Shown here: in pieces, positions 50,298-60,046 of the stretch
Numbering within the stretch: position 1 is the first letter of the stretch
Layout: each line of letters begins with the position of its first letter
Assembly (NCBI RefSeq): GCF_052048155.1
Contig: NZ_JBNAIK010000004.1
Span: 1 to 64,000, forward strand
Reading direction: 5' to 3'
DNA: 64,000 nucleotides
DNA from: HIMB114 sp052048155
GTDB lineage: Bacteria > Pseudomonadota > Alphaproteobacteria > Pelagibacterales > Pelagibacteraceae
Notes under the pieces: model-generated
Told to the model about the DNA's origin: nothing
The model's input: the letters and a program-made list of their open reading frames with translations, nothing else
The model's database searches: none
Translations under genes and position numbers: made by a program

Positions 50298-51716
50298 ATG
50301 AGCGACTTTTTTAACAATTCTGACATTTCTCAACAGCAGGCTGAGCAAGTTGTGTCAGAGACTTTAAACAACTGTGATGATGGTGAACTATTCTTAGAAA
50401 ATTCTAAAAGTGAGTCTCTCGTACTGGATGATGGTAAGATTAAAAATACAAGTTTTGACTCAAGTTTAGGTTTTGGTTTTAGGGCGGTCCAAGACGACAA
50501 AACTGCATTTTGTCACTCTAATATTATATCAAAAAAATCTCTAAATGATGCTTCTCAAAATTTGGTTTCAAACATGAACAATGGTTCAAATAAAGTTCAA
50601 AAACAAAGTAACCCAAAAAGAACAAATGTAAAATTATATGAAGACAAAGATCCAATTGAAAATAAACCTTTTAAGGAAAAAGTGGAGCTTTTAAAAAAAA
50701 TAGATGATTATGTAAGACAAAAAAATCCAAATATAAAGCAAGTGACAGCATCTTTTTTTGGTGAACACCAATCAGTAGAAATTATAAAATCTGACAACCA
50801 AGTTTACAAAGATCAAAGACCATTAGTCAGATTTAATGTTTCTGTGATGATGGAAAGAAATGGAAAAAAAGAAACAGGATCTTATGGTACCGGTGGCAGA
50901 ATGGATTATGAAAATTATCTTGGTAGCGATAACTGGAAGACTATTTGCGATGAGGCAATCAGACAAGCTGAAGTCAATTTAGACAGTAAACCAGCTCCTG
51001 CAGGTGAAATGAAAGTTGTCTTAGGTCCAGGCTGGCCAGGCATCATCTTGCATGAAGCTATCGGGCACGGTCTTGAGGGAGATTTTAATAGAAAAAAAAC
51101 ATCTGCATTTCATAATTTGGTAGGGCAAAAAATTGCACACGAAAATGTAACTGTAGTTGATGATGGAACAATTGCAAGTCGAAGAGGATCATTAACAATT
51201 GATGATGAAGGCACTCCAACATCAAGAAATATCTTAATTGAAAACGGTATATTAAAAAATTTCATGCAAGATCGGATGAATGCAAAACTAATGAAAGTTG
51301 AACCAACCGGAAATGGAAGAAGAGAAAGTTTTGAATATGCACCAATGCCTAGAATGACCAACACATTCATGATTAATGGAAATCATACACAAGATGAAAT
51401 GATTAAAAGTGTAGATAAAGGTATTTTCGCAGTTTCGTTTGGTGGAGGTCAGGTAGATATAACAAATGGTAAATTTGTATTTTCATGCACTGAAGCTTAT
51501 GAAATTAATAATGGAAAGATTGGAGCTCCATTAAAAGGCGTTACTTTAATTGGTAATGGTCCAGATATTTTAACTAAAGTTTCAATGGTTGGAAATGATA
51601 TGAAACTTGATCCTGGTATTGGAACTTGTGGCAAAGCTGGTCAATGGGTGCCTGTTGGAGTTGGACAGCCATCGATCTTAGTTGATCAAATTACTGTTGG
51701 CGGAACAAGTATCTAG
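50298..51716 (+). CDS. tldD: Metalloprotease TldD
   Basis: Zinc protease subunit that works as a heterodimer with TldE (PmbA) to degrade unfolded or modified peptides; in some bacteria it matures microcins or degrades CcdA. The 472 residues contain the active-site HEAIGHGLEGD (H-E-x3-H, near 252) and the C-terminal GTCGKAGQWVPVGVGQPSI. The partner gene tldE is 2.2 kb downstream on the same strand. Its stop lies one base from the rsmE stop on the other strand. Confidence 0.95.
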   Translation: MSDFFNNSDISQQQAEQVVSETLNNCDDGELFLENSKSESLVLDDGKIKNTSFDSSLGFGFRAVQDDKTAFCHSNIISKKSLNDASQNLVSNMNNGSNKVQKQSNPKRTNVKLYEDKDPIENKPFKEKVELLKKIDDYVRQKNPNIKQVTASFFGEHQSVEIIKSDNQVYKDQRPLVRFNVSVMMERNGKKETGSYGTGGRMDYENYLGSDNWKTICDEAIRQAEVNLDSKPAPAGEMKVVLGPGWPGIILHEAIGHGLEGDFNRKKTSAFHNLVGQKIAHENVTVVDDGTIASRRGSLTIDDEGTPTSRNILIENGILKNFMQDRMNAKLMKVEPTGNGRRESFEYAPMPRMTNTFMINGNHTQDEMIKSVDKGIFAVSFGGGQVDITNGKFVFSCTEAYEINNGKIGAPLKGVTLIGNGPDILTKVSMVGNDMKLDPGIGTCGKAGQWVPVGVGQPSILVDQITVGGTSI

Positions 51717-51717
51717 T

Positions 51718-52422
51718 TTAGTTAAAAAAGTTATTAAATAAAACTAAAGAAGCAATAGCAGCAGTTTCACTTCTTAAAATTCTTTTTCCTAAAGAAAAAC
51801 TTATAAAATTATTGTTTGATCTTAAAGTCTTTAATTCCTTTGATGAAAAGTCACCCTCTGGTCCAATCAAAATTGAATTATTTTCTTTTAAATTAATTTT
51901 TAATTTAGAAAAATTAATACCTGACTGTATATCTGCAAAAAATACTTTGTCCTTTTGTTGATTTAGAAACTTATCAAAACTTATCGGATCAAATATATCT
52001 GGAATATTAAGCTGATTAGATTGCTCTACCGCTTCTTTAATAATCTTTCTAATTCTATTTAAATTTAACTTTCGATTTTCTGTGTGGTCAGAGATCACAG
52101 GTATAAAACTTTTAACTCCTATTTCAGTACATTTTTGTATTAAAGTATCAAGTTTGTGAGATTTTGGAGGGCAGAAAATTAAATTAATATTATTTTGGAT
52201 TTTTTCATACTCTGCTTTTTGAACAACTTCTAAAATTAGTTTTTTTTTATTTATTTCAATGACGCGGCATAAATATTCTCCATTATTTTCATTAAAAAGA
52301 AAAATATCAGAACCAACTTCACATCTCATTACATTTGAAAGATAATGATAATCATCATCAATAATATTAATTGTTTTTTTTTCTTCTAGAGATTCATTGA
52401 AAAATAATCTAATTTTAGTCAT
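51718..52422 (-). CDS. rsmE: 16S rRNA (uracil(1498)-N3)-methyltransferase
   Basis: SPOUT methyltransferase modifying U1498 of 16S rRNA. The 234 residues have a PUA-like N-terminal domain (HYLSNVMRCEVGSDIFLFN) and the C-terminal knot: KSHKLDTLIQKCTEIGV near 100, IGPEGDFSSKEL near 190 and SLGKRILRSETAAIASL near 213. Standard length; ATG at 52422, 21 bases from the divergent dehalogenase gene. Confidence 0.94.
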   Translation of the reverse strand: MTKIRLFFNESLEEKKTINIIDDDYHYLSNVMRCEVGSDIFLFNENNGEYLCRVIEINKKKLILEVVQKAEYEKIQNNINLIFCPPKSHKLDTLIQKCTEIGVKSFIPVISDHTENRKLNLNRIRKIIKEAVEQSNQLNIPDIFDPISFDKFLNQQKDKVFFADIQSGINFSKLKINLKENNSILIGPEGDFSSKELKTLRSNNNFISFSLGKRILRSETAAIASLVLFNNFFN

Positions 52423-52443
52423 TAAATCAATTTATATCTCATT

Positions 52444-53112
52444 ATGAAAATTGAAAATATTAAAGTTTGTGCTTTTGATGCTTACGGAACTTGCTTTGAC
52501 ATTAATTCTGCAGCTCAAGAACTATCCAGCGAAATTGGGGAGGATTGGCTTTCTTTTTCTTCAACTTGGAGAACAGTACAGCTTGAATATACATGGTTAA
52601 GATCATTAATGAAAAAATATGTTGATTTTTGGAAAATCACAGAAGACTCTTTGGATTTTGCAATGGATGCGCACAAAATTAATATTAAATTTAAAAATCA
52701 ATTATTGAATCTATATAAAAAATTAAATGCTTATCCCGAGTTATCAAATTGTTTAGAATATTTAAGAGACAAAAAAATTAAAACCTGCATTTTATCCAAT
52801 GGCTCCCCTATTCTACTTAATGACTTAGTAAATCACGCTAATGTGAAAAATTTATTTGATAATATTTTATCAGTTGATGAAATTAAAGTTTATAAGCCAG
52901 ATCCTAAAGTTTATGAAATGGTAACAAAAAAATACAAGTGTACGCCAAATGAAGTTTGCTTTATGAGTTCAAATACCTGGGATGTCGTAGGTGGAGGAGT
53001 ATACGGTTTTCATACATGTTGGGTTAATAGATTTGAAAAAGAGTTTGATAGACTTGATTATCAACCTGATAAAATTATTAAAGATCTGTCTGATCTCTCC
53101 AAACTGCTTTAA
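52444..53112 (+). CDS. Haloacid dehalogenase type II (HAD superfamily)
   Basis: HAD hydrolase of 222 residues resembling (S)-2-haloacid dehalogenases: nucleophile Asp12 in CAFDAYGTCFD, ILSNGSP near 118, the Lys in YKPDPKVYEM near 153, and FMSSNTWDVVGGGVYGFHTCWVNR near 177. The tail SSN-W-D-GG pattern is characteristic of this subgroup and differs from phosphatases. A marine bacterium might use it on natural haloacids; the actual substrate is unknown. It lies 3 bases before ubiA. Confidence 0.86.
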   Translation: MKIENIKVCAFDAYGTCFDINSAAQELSSEIGEDWLSFSSTWRTVQLEYTWLRSLMKKYVDFWKITEDSLDFAMDAHKINIKFKNQLLNLYKKLNAYPELSNCLEYLRDKKIKTCILSNGSPILLNDLVNHANVKNLFDNILSVDEIKVYKPDPKVYEMVTKKYKCTPNEVCFMSSNTWDVVGGGVYGFHTCWVNRFEKEFDRLDYQPDKIIKDLSDLSKLL

Positions 53113-53115
53113 TAA

Positions 53116-53976
53116 ATGAAAAATTATTTACTTTTGATGCGACTTGATAAGCCAATTGGTTTTATGCTTTTATTTTGGCCATGTTCATGGGGGTTTGCAA
53201 TTGCCTTAAACAAAAGACCCATGGATAATGAATGGTTTTTATACTTATTATTTTTTTTCATTGGCTCTGTTTTAATGAGAAGTGCAGGATGTATTTATAA
53301 TGATATTGTTGACAGAAAAATTGATCAAAAAGTAGAAAGAACAAAATCAAGACCGATTGCTTCTAATAAAATATCTTTAAAGAGTGCCTGGATTTTAATT
53401 ATTGCTTTATGCTCTCTTTCATTAGCAATACTTCTACAATTTAATTTAAATACAATCTTATTTGGCTTAGCATCTGGCTTATTGATTATATGTTATCCGT
53501 TTATGAAACGAATAACCTACTGGCCTCAACTTTTTTTAGGTATTGTTTTTAATTGGGGTGTAATTTTGAGTTACTTAGTATTTTTTGAGGAAATTAATTT
53601 AGAAATCATTCTTCTTTATCTATCAGCAATTTTTTGGACCTTAGGTTATGATACTATTTATGGAATGCAAGATTTGGAAGATGATCTAAAAATTGGAGTT
53701 AAATCAACTGCAATAAAGTTTAAAAAAAATATTAAGCTATTTTTGACTTTGGTTTATTCTTTTAGTTTTATAATTTTAATTATTTCTAACCTGCTGATAG
53801 TGGATTTGTTTAAATTTGAATTCATTTTTTACCTGATACCAATGTTTTTTTTAATATTTCAAATTAAGTCGGTAAAAATTAATAATAATAGTCAAAACTT
53901 AAGTCTTTTTAAAATAAATAATTATTATGGGTTGTCTATTTTTATAATTCAAATACTTGTTTTTAAACATGCTTAA
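53116..53976 (+). CDS. ubiA: 4-hydroxybenzoate polyprenyltransferase
   Basis: Membrane prenyltransferase that joins the isoprenoid tail to 4-hydroxybenzoate in ubiquinone synthesis. The 286 residues have the two Asp-rich motifs: NDIVDRKIDQKVERTKSRP near 63 and DTIYGMQDLEDD near 178, with KPIGFMLLFWPCSWG at the N-terminus and about eight helices. Its product serves the bc1 complex also encoded in this window. Overlaps tldE by 8 bases. Confidence 0.95.
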   Translation: MKNYLLLMRLDKPIGFMLLFWPCSWGFAIALNKRPMDNEWFLYLLFFFIGSVLMRSAGCIYNDIVDRKIDQKVERTKSRPIASNKISLKSAWILIIALCSLSLAILLQFNLNTILFGLASGLLIICYPFMKRITYWPQLFLGIVFNWGVILSYLVFFEEINLEIILLYLSAIFWTLGYDTIYGMQDLEDDLKIGVKSTAIKFKKNIKLFLTLVYSFSFIILIISNLLIVDLFKFEFIFYLIPMFFLIFQIKSVKINNNSQNLSLFKINNYYGLSIFIIQILVFKHA

Positions 53977-55288
53977 AACTAAAGATTTCCTATCAGATCT
54001 GGCAACAAAATGTATTTCAAAATCCAAAAATTTAGGTGCCACTGATGTTGAAGTAGGCTTAAGTAATAATATTTCTGAAACATTAAATTTTAGAAATGGA
54101 AAAATTGAACATTTTGATCGATCAGAAACTCTTTCACTTGGCCTTACTACTTACATAAATAAAAAAAAATCAAATGTTTCAACATCAAATCTTGATCAAA
54201 ATAATCTTATTTTATTAATAGAAAAATGTATTGAGTGTACAAAAATTTCTCCTGAAGATAAATATGTAGGTCTTCCTGATAAAAAAGAACTAGAAAATAA
54301 TAAACAGGACCTGGATCTTTATGATGATAAAGAATTATCGAACGATTTTAAGCAAGACTATTTAAAAGAAATAGAAAATGAAATGTTTTCATTTCCAAAA
54401 ATAAAGAATTCAAATGGTTCTTCCTTTTCTGAAAATAAATCAAATTTTATTTTTGCAAACAGTAACGGATTTTGTGATGGTTATTATACTTCTTCATTTT
54501 CAATCTTTTGCGAGGCACTAGCTGAAGAAGATGGTGAAATGGAGAGGGATTATGAGATGTCAATATCTCGTTTTTATAAAGATTTAGAAAATGCAAAAAC
54601 AATTGGAAAAATTGCTGCTGAAAAAGCTTGTAAAAGACTTGGAGCTAAAAAAATAGAATCTGGGAAAATGCCAGTTATTTTTGACAAAAGAGTTTCTAAA
54701 TCTTTACTCTCAACTTTTGCATCAGCTATATCTGGTTCATCATTTGTGAGAGGAACATCTTTTTTAAAAGAATATTTAGGGAAAGATATCTTTTCAAAAG
54801 AGGTTAACATAATCGATGATCCATTAATTGAAAGGGGGCTGGGTTCTCAAGCATTTGATGCTGAGGGGGTTAAAAATAAAAAAATAAATGTCGTAAAAAA
54901 TGGCAGATTTAATGAATTACTTTTAGATACCTATAATTCTAAAATTCTAAATATGACCTCTAATGGCAGATGTGGAGGCACAACAAATTTTTACCTTGAA
55001 AATGGCAATGAGGACTTAAAAAAAATTATATCTGAGCAAAAAAAGGCCTTTTTTGTAACAGAACTTATTGGACGAGCTGGAGATATTACAAATGGTAATT
55101 ATAGTGTAGGTGCATCTGGAATTATGATTGAAAATGGTGAGTTTGCCTACCCTGTAAATGAAGTGACCATAGCTAGTAATTTAAAATATATGTTTAAGAA
55201 TTTAATACCATGCAATGATTTAGATTTTAAAACATCAACTAATAGTCCATCAATTATAATTGATGGTTTAACAATTGCAGGTAAATAA
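53969..55288 (+). CDS. pmbA: TldD/PmbA family protein (TldE)
   Basis: Partner of TldD in the TldDE protease, lacking the zinc motif. The 439 residues show the family fold: FRNGKIEHFDRSETLSLGL near 42, VIFDKRVSKSLLSTFASAISG near 232, NGRCGGTTNFYLENG near 332 and the C-terminal VGASGIMIENGEFAYPVNEVTIA. I use the ATG at 53969 over an upstream TTG that lies in ubiA. Next gene starts at 55290. Confidence 0.92.
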   Translation: MLKTKDFLSDLATKCISKSKNLGATDVEVGLSNNISETLNFRNGKIEHFDRSETLSLGLTTYINKKKSNVSTSNLDQNNLILLIEKCIECTKISPEDKYVGLPDKKELENNKQDLDLYDDKELSNDFKQDYLKEIENEMFSFPKIKNSNGSSFSENKSNFIFANSNGFCDGYYTSSFSIFCEALAEEDGEMERDYEMSISRFYKDLENAKTIGKIAAEKACKRLGAKKIESGKMPVIFDKRVSKSLLSTFASAISGSSFVRGTSFLKEYLGKDIFSKEVNIIDDPLIERGLGSQAFDAEGVKNKKINVVKNGRFNELLLDTYNSKILNMTSNGRCGGTTNFYLENGNEDLKKIISEQKKAFFVTELIGRAGDITNGNYSVGASGIMIENGEFAYPVNEVTIASNLKYMFKNLIPCNDLDFKTSTNSPSIIIDGLTIAGK

Positions 55289-55289
55289 A

Positions 55290-57032
55290 ATGGAGCTAAG
55301 TAATCAAGAAGTAGCGATAAGAATATTTAAAACACAAATCAAAAAATATTTTAAAGAAATTTTAATTATTTTTTTATTTGTAATTATTACTTCCCTAACA
55401 ACGGCTTTTATAGCCTGGTTGCTTGATCCAGCTATAAAAAAAATATTTATTGAAAAAAATACATCAATGCTCATTCTAATACCAGTAGCAATCATAGTAA
55501 CTTTTTTGATCAAAGCTTTATCAATATTTATCGTGAGAATGACAACTATTAAAATAGCTTTTAATGTTTTGAGAAATATACAAGTGTTAATGACAGGAAA
55601 AATATTAATATCTGACCTATCCTATCTAATTGAAAAACATTCTGGAAAATTTATATCAAATTTTGCAAACGACACCCGCATTCTATTAAGTACAATAATG
55701 GCCTTTTCACTCAGCTTGGTTAAAGAAAGTTTCACATTAATAGCCTTGCTAGGAGTAATGTTTTATCAAGATTGGCAATTATCTTTGGTTGCGATTACTA
55801 TGATTCCATTTGCAGCTTATGCTTCAAAGAGAATTGGTAAAAAAATGCAAAAAGCTGCTTCTGAAAATTTAGACGCATTTGGAAATTTTACAAAATTTTT
55901 ATCAGAAATTTTAAGAGGTACATCTGTAATTCAAATATATCAAAGAGAGAAGGAAGAATTAAAAAAATTCTCTGAAATTATAAATTTAAGATTAAAAAAA
56001 GAAAAAAAAGTTGAACAGACGAGACATCGCGCTGGACCAATCATGGAGACTATAAATGCGATAGCAATTGCTTTGGTAATTTTATTTGCTGGATATAGAA
56101 GCATTCAAGGTGCGATGGAAATTGGTCAGTTTGTATCTTTCCTTACAGCTTTAATGATGGCATATCAGCCAATTAAGGCTCTAGCCGGAATAAACCTAAC
56201 AATACAAGAGGGTTTAACTGCAGCAAAAAGAATTTATAAAATTATAGATCAAAGTAATGAAATTGTTCATGATAGTAAATTGCCATTATTATCTATTGGT
56301 GAAGGAAAAATTGAATTTAAAGATATAAATTTTTCTTACCCTGATGGTACTATTGCATTAAAAAAACTAAATTTTGAAGTAAAGGGTAAATCATCAGCTG
56401 CACTGGTGGGTTTAAGTGGAAGTGGAAAATCAACAATTTTAAATCTTATTCCTAGATTTTATAATTTAAAGGATGGGAGTATTAAAATCGACGAACAAGA
56501 CATAAATAAAGTTCAGTTAGAGTCTTTAAGGAAAAATATATCACTAGTAAGTCAGGACATCATGCTTTTTGATGATACTGTGAAAGCAAACATAGGATAT
56601 GGAGATATCTTGGCTAACGAAAATCAAATAAAAGAGGCGGCCAAAAAGGCAGCAGCTGACGAATTTATTAAAAATTTAAGCAATGGATATAATACAATCA
56701 TTGGAGAATCTGGAATTAAATTATCTGGTGGGCAAAAACAAAGGCTGTCTATAGCAAGGGCCATTTTAAAAAATAGTCCCATAATTTTGTTAGATGAGGC
56801 CACTTCTGCCTTAGATACAGAATCAGAGTCTCAAGTTCAAAAAGCAATCGAAAACCTTATCGAAAATAAAACGACTATTATAATTGCTCATAGATTATCT
56901 ACAGTCAAAAATGTTAATAAAATTTTCGTTATCGAAAATGGAGCAGTTATTGAGCAGGGTTCTCATAATGAATTAATTAATGATTCAGTTGTTTATAAAA
57001 AACTTTATAATCAACAAAATCTTAATAATTAA
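55290..57032 (+). CDS. ABC transporter, MsbA-like exporter (lipid A/lipid flippase)
   Basis: A 580-residue half-transporter with six N-terminal membrane helices (about 20-310) fused to an ABC ATPase domain: Walker A GLSGSGKST near 370, Q-loop SQDIMLF, signature LSGGQKQR near 480, Walker B IILLDEAT and the switch His in AHRLSTV. Its place directly before waaA, lpxK and an lpxL-like gene makes lipid A export by an MsbA-type flippase likely. It starts at the ATG at 55290, just after the pmbA stop. Confidence 0.88.
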   Translation: MELSNQEVAIRIFKTQIKKYFKEILIIFLFVIITSLTTAFIAWLLDPAIKKIFIEKNTSMLILIPVAIIVTFLIKALSIFIVRMTTIKIAFNVLRNIQVLMTGKILISDLSYLIEKHSGKFISNFANDTRILLSTIMAFSLSLVKESFTLIALLGVMFYQDWQLSLVAITMIPFAAYASKRIGKKMQKAASENLDAFGNFTKFLSEILRGTSVIQIYQREKEELKKFSEIINLRLKKEKKVEQTRHRAGPIMETINAIAIALVILFAGYRSIQGAMEIGQFVSFLTALMMAYQPIKALAGINLTIQEGLTAAKRIYKIIDQSNEIVHDSKLPLLSIGEGKIEFKDINFSYPDGTIALKKLNFEVKGKSSAALVGLSGSGKSTILNLIPRFYNLKDGSIKIDEQDINKVQLESLRKNISLVSQDIMLFDDTVKANIGYGDILANENQIKEAAKKAAADEFIKNLSNGYNTIIGESGIKLSGGQKQRLSIARAILKNSPIILLDEATSALDTESESQVQKAIENLIENKTTIIIAHRLSTVKNVNKIFVIENGAVIEQGSHNELINDSVVYKKLYNQQNLNN

Positions 57033-58258
57033 TGAAAATAATTTATCTAATTTTAACCTACTTAGCCCATCCTTTCCTGCCACTAATATTAAAATTTAGG
57101 GTTAAAAAAAATAAAGAAGATAAATATCGATATAAAGAGAAATTAGGTATTTCTAACATAGTTAATACTAATAATGTTATTTGGTTTCATGTTGCCAGTT
57201 TAGGAGAAATAAAATCAATTTTGCCAGTTATCAAATATTACCAAAAAGATAATGATTTAAAAATTTTAATAACGAGCGTTACCTTAAGCTCATATTTTTT
57301 TTTTAAAGAAAATCTTCAAAGTAAGAATACAATTCATCAATTTGCACCTTTAGATAGTCCGATAATTATCTCTAATTTTTTAAAACGCTGGAAACCAAAA
57401 ATTTCAATATTTGTAGAGTCCGAAATTTGGCCAAACATGATCATGCAAACATGTAAAGTTTCTAAATTAATCTTATTAAACTGTAGAATATCAATAAATT
57501 CTTTTAAAAGATGGCGCCTATTTAAAAAAACTTTTCAAAATTTAATTAAAAAATTTGACTATATTACTGTACAAAATCAAGAAACATTAAAATTTTTAGA
57601 ATATTTTGAAATCAAAAATATAAAATACTTTGGAAATTTAAAATTTATTCAACACAAAAAGCATAATAAAAACAATCTTAATATTTCTAATATCAGTAAT
57701 AGCTGGTGTGCAATGAGTATTCACTTTGAAGAGATTGACTATATTATACAAGCTCACAAGGTATTATTTTCAAATAGTAATATAAGCTCAACATTTTTAA
57801 TACCGCGACATTTAAATAAAATTAGTGAAATTGAAGAAAAAATTTTATCTGAAAATATTAATTTACAAAAAACTTCGGAGAATAAAATTATTAATAATTT
57901 TAATGGCATAATTCTTGTAGACGAATTTGGACTAGCTGATGAAGTTTTTAATTTCACGAATTTTGTTTTTATGGGCGGATCATTTATTAAACATGGTGGT
58001 CAAAATCCAATAGAGCCACTTGGATATGGCTGTAATATTTTGTACGGGAAATATATTTTTAATTTCACAGAAATATATAATGAATTAAATCAAAAAAAAC
58101 TTGCTACGCTTGTTGAAGAACCAGATCAATTATATAAAAAAATTTCAGAGCTTATGGATAATAAGATTAACGTAAACAGTAATTTGTATATTAAAGAATA
58201 TAGTGACGAAATTTACAAAAATACAATCAATTTTTTAAATCAACAAATCTTAATATGA
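57032..58258 (+). CDS. waaA: 3-deoxy-D-manno-octulosonic acid transferase
   Basis: Adds Kdo to lipid IVA. The 408 residues show a GT-B glycosyltransferase with an N-terminal membrane helix, WFHVASLGEIKSILP near 50, the conserved ESEIWPNMI near 131, and the C-terminal FVFMGGSFIKHGGQNPIEPLGYG near 310, the standard WaaA signature. Overlaps the msbA-like gene by one base and lpxK by 4 bases (ATGA). Confidence 0.94.
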   Translation: MKIIYLILTYLAHPFLPLILKFRVKKNKEDKYRYKEKLGISNIVNTNNVIWFHVASLGEIKSILPVIKYYQKDNDLKILITSVTLSSYFFFKENLQSKNTIHQFAPLDSPIIISNFLKRWKPKISIFVESEIWPNMIMQTCKVSKLILLNCRISINSFKRWRLFKKTFQNLIKKFDYITVQNQETLKFLEYFEIKNIKYFGNLKFIQHKKHNKNNLNISNISNSWCAMSIHFEEIDYIIQAHKVLFSNSNISSTFLIPRHLNKISEIEEKILSENINLQKTSENKIINNFNGIILVDEFGLADEVFNFTNFVFMGGSFIKHGGQNPIEPLGYGCNILYGKYIFNFTEIYNELNQKKLATLVEEPDQLYKKISELMDNKINVNSNLYIKEYSDEIYKNTINFLNQQILI

Positions 58259-59178
58259 AGTTTTTATCAACACCAAAATTTTGGAATGACAAAAGTCATC
58301 CACTTAAATACTGCTTTTTTCTTTTTTCATTAATTTACTATATTTTGTTTCAGATAAATAAAATAAAGCAAATAATTTTAAAAAAAGAAATTAAAATTAA
58401 AACTATTTGTGTTGGTAATATTTATCTAGGTGGAACTGGAAAAACTCCGCTAACAGAAAAAATATACCACAATTTAAAAGATATTAAAAAGACCTGTATA
58501 ATTAAAAAGTTTAGACAAAATCAAATTGACGAAATTAACATGTTAAATTCTAAAGCAACAATTTTTACACCAAAAAATAGGCTAGCTGGTCTAATTGAGG
58601 CAGAGCAAAAAGGTTTTGAAATTGCAATTTTAGATGATGGTATGCAAGACTTTTCGTTCAAAAAAAATAGATCAATTTTATGTATTAAGTCAGAAAAAGG
58701 TTTTGGTAATGAAAACATTTTACCAGCTGGTCCTTTAAGAGAAACATTGAGTGCAATTCAAAATTATGAAGTTGCTGTAATTAATGGCAAAAAAAATTTT
58801 GTATTAGAAAATCTTTTGAAGAGTTTTAAAAAAGATATAAAAATATTTTATTCAAATTATGTTTTAAAAAATAAAGAAAAATTCTATGACAAAAAATTTT
58901 TTGCATTTTCTGGGATTGCAGATAATAAAAGTTTCATAGATTTTTTGAAAAAAAATAATGTTAATATAGTTGAAAATAAATTTTTCCCTGATCATAATAT
59001 ATTTTCGGACAATCAAATCAAAAAATTTATACTTAAGTACAAAAAAAAAGGTGTGGAATTAATCACTACTGAAAAAAATTATAATAGCATTTCATCAAAA
59101 TGCAAAAAGGATATTTTTTTTACTGAAATTGATTTACAAATAGATAATTTTAAAGATTTTTTAAATGAAATTAATTAA
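58255..59178 (+). CDS. lpxK: Tetraacyldisaccharide 4'-kinase
   Basis: Phosphorylates the lipid A disaccharide to give lipid IVA. The 307 residues show the P-loop GNIYLGGTGKTPLTE near 54, the DDGMQDFSFKK motif near 126 and LPAGPLRETLSA near 156, plus the N-terminal membrane-associated helix. Slightly short but complete. The stop overlaps the next gene by 14 bases. Confidence 0.94.
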   Translation: MKFLSTPKFWNDKSHPLKYCFFLFSLIYYILFQINKIKQIILKKEIKIKTICVGNIYLGGTGKTPLTEKIYHNLKDIKKTCIIKKFRQNQIDEINMLNSKATIFTPKNRLAGLIEAEQKGFEIAILDDGMQDFSFKKNRSILCIKSEKGFGNENILPAGPLRETLSAIQNYEVAVINGKKNFVLENLLKSFKKDIKIFYSNYVLKNKEKFYDKKFFAFSGIADNKSFIDFLKKNNVNIVENKFFPDHNIFSDNQIKKFILKYKKKGVELITTEKNYNSISSKCKKDIFFTEIDLQIDNFKDFLNEIN

Positions 59179-60046
59179 ATATTTTTTAGAATTTTTAATA
59201 GTTATGTTTTTTTTTACTATTTCAAAAATTCTTGGTTTAAAAAAATCATCATATTTATTTTCTAAAATATTTAAAAAAATTGGCCCTCACATTAGATCAT
59301 CAAAAAAAATAGAAAAAAATATATTGATAGCTTTCCCAAAACTAAATCAAGAGGAAATTCAATCAATTATGGATCAGATGTGGAGCAATTACGGCAGTGT
59401 CTTTGCAGAATATATGCATTTAAACTTTTTAAAAAAAAATAAATATAACAATGTAGAAATCGAAGGTTTGGCTCAACTAAATGAATTAAAAAATTTAAAA
59501 AGACCAATACTCTTTTTTTCTGCACATTTAGCCAATTTTGAATTACTTGCAATGTACCTCGAAAAAAAAGGCTTCAATATTTCTGCACTTTATAGGCCTC
59601 TGAATAACCCTTTTTTAAATCCCGTAATGGAATATTTAAGAAAAAAACATATTTGCCAAAATCAAATTCCAAAAACTATACCGGGAATTTCAAAATATAA
59701 ATATGCAGCTAGAGAATTAATTTCTAAAATAAAAAAAGGAGAGAATATAGCTTTGATGGTAGATCAAAAAGTAACACAAGGAATAAAGGTAAACTTTTTT
59801 GGCAAGGAGGCTTTGACTATGAATCTGCCCGCACAAATGGCAATAAAATATAATTATATTCTACAGCCATTATCGATTAAGAGAAATATGGAAAATAATT
59901 TTTATATTAAAATTGAGAGTCCAATTAATGTAGATAATGAAGACGACGAGTATTCAATAACTTGTAAAATTAATAATAAAATTGAAGAAATAATTACTAA
60001 AAATCCAGGTGAATGGATTTGGACACATGATAGGTGGAGAATCTAG
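59165..60046 (+). CDS. Lipid A acyltransferase (LpxL/HtrB family)
   Basis: Adds a secondary acyl chain to lipid A. The 293 residues carry an N-terminal membrane helix, the catalytic H-x4-D/E motif as HLANFE near 117, ALYRPLNNP near 137, ALMVDQKVTQGI near 195, and the C-terminal WIWTHDRW. LpxL- and LpxM-type activities cannot be distinguished by eye. It completes the Kdo/lipid A cluster. Confidence 0.88.
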   Translation: MKLIKYFLEFLIVMFFFTISKILGLKKSSYLFSKIFKKIGPHIRSSKKIEKNILIAFPKLNQEEIQSIMDQMWSNYGSVFAEYMHLNFLKKNKYNNVEIEGLAQLNELKNLKRPILFFSAHLANFELLAMYLEKKGFNISALYRPLNNPFLNPVMEYLRKKHICQNQIPKTIPGISKYKYAARELISKIKKGENIALMVDQKVTQGIKVNFFGKEALTMNLPAQMAIKYNYILQPLSIKRNMENNFYIKIESPINVDNEDDEYSITCKINNKIEEIITKNPGEWIWTHDRWRI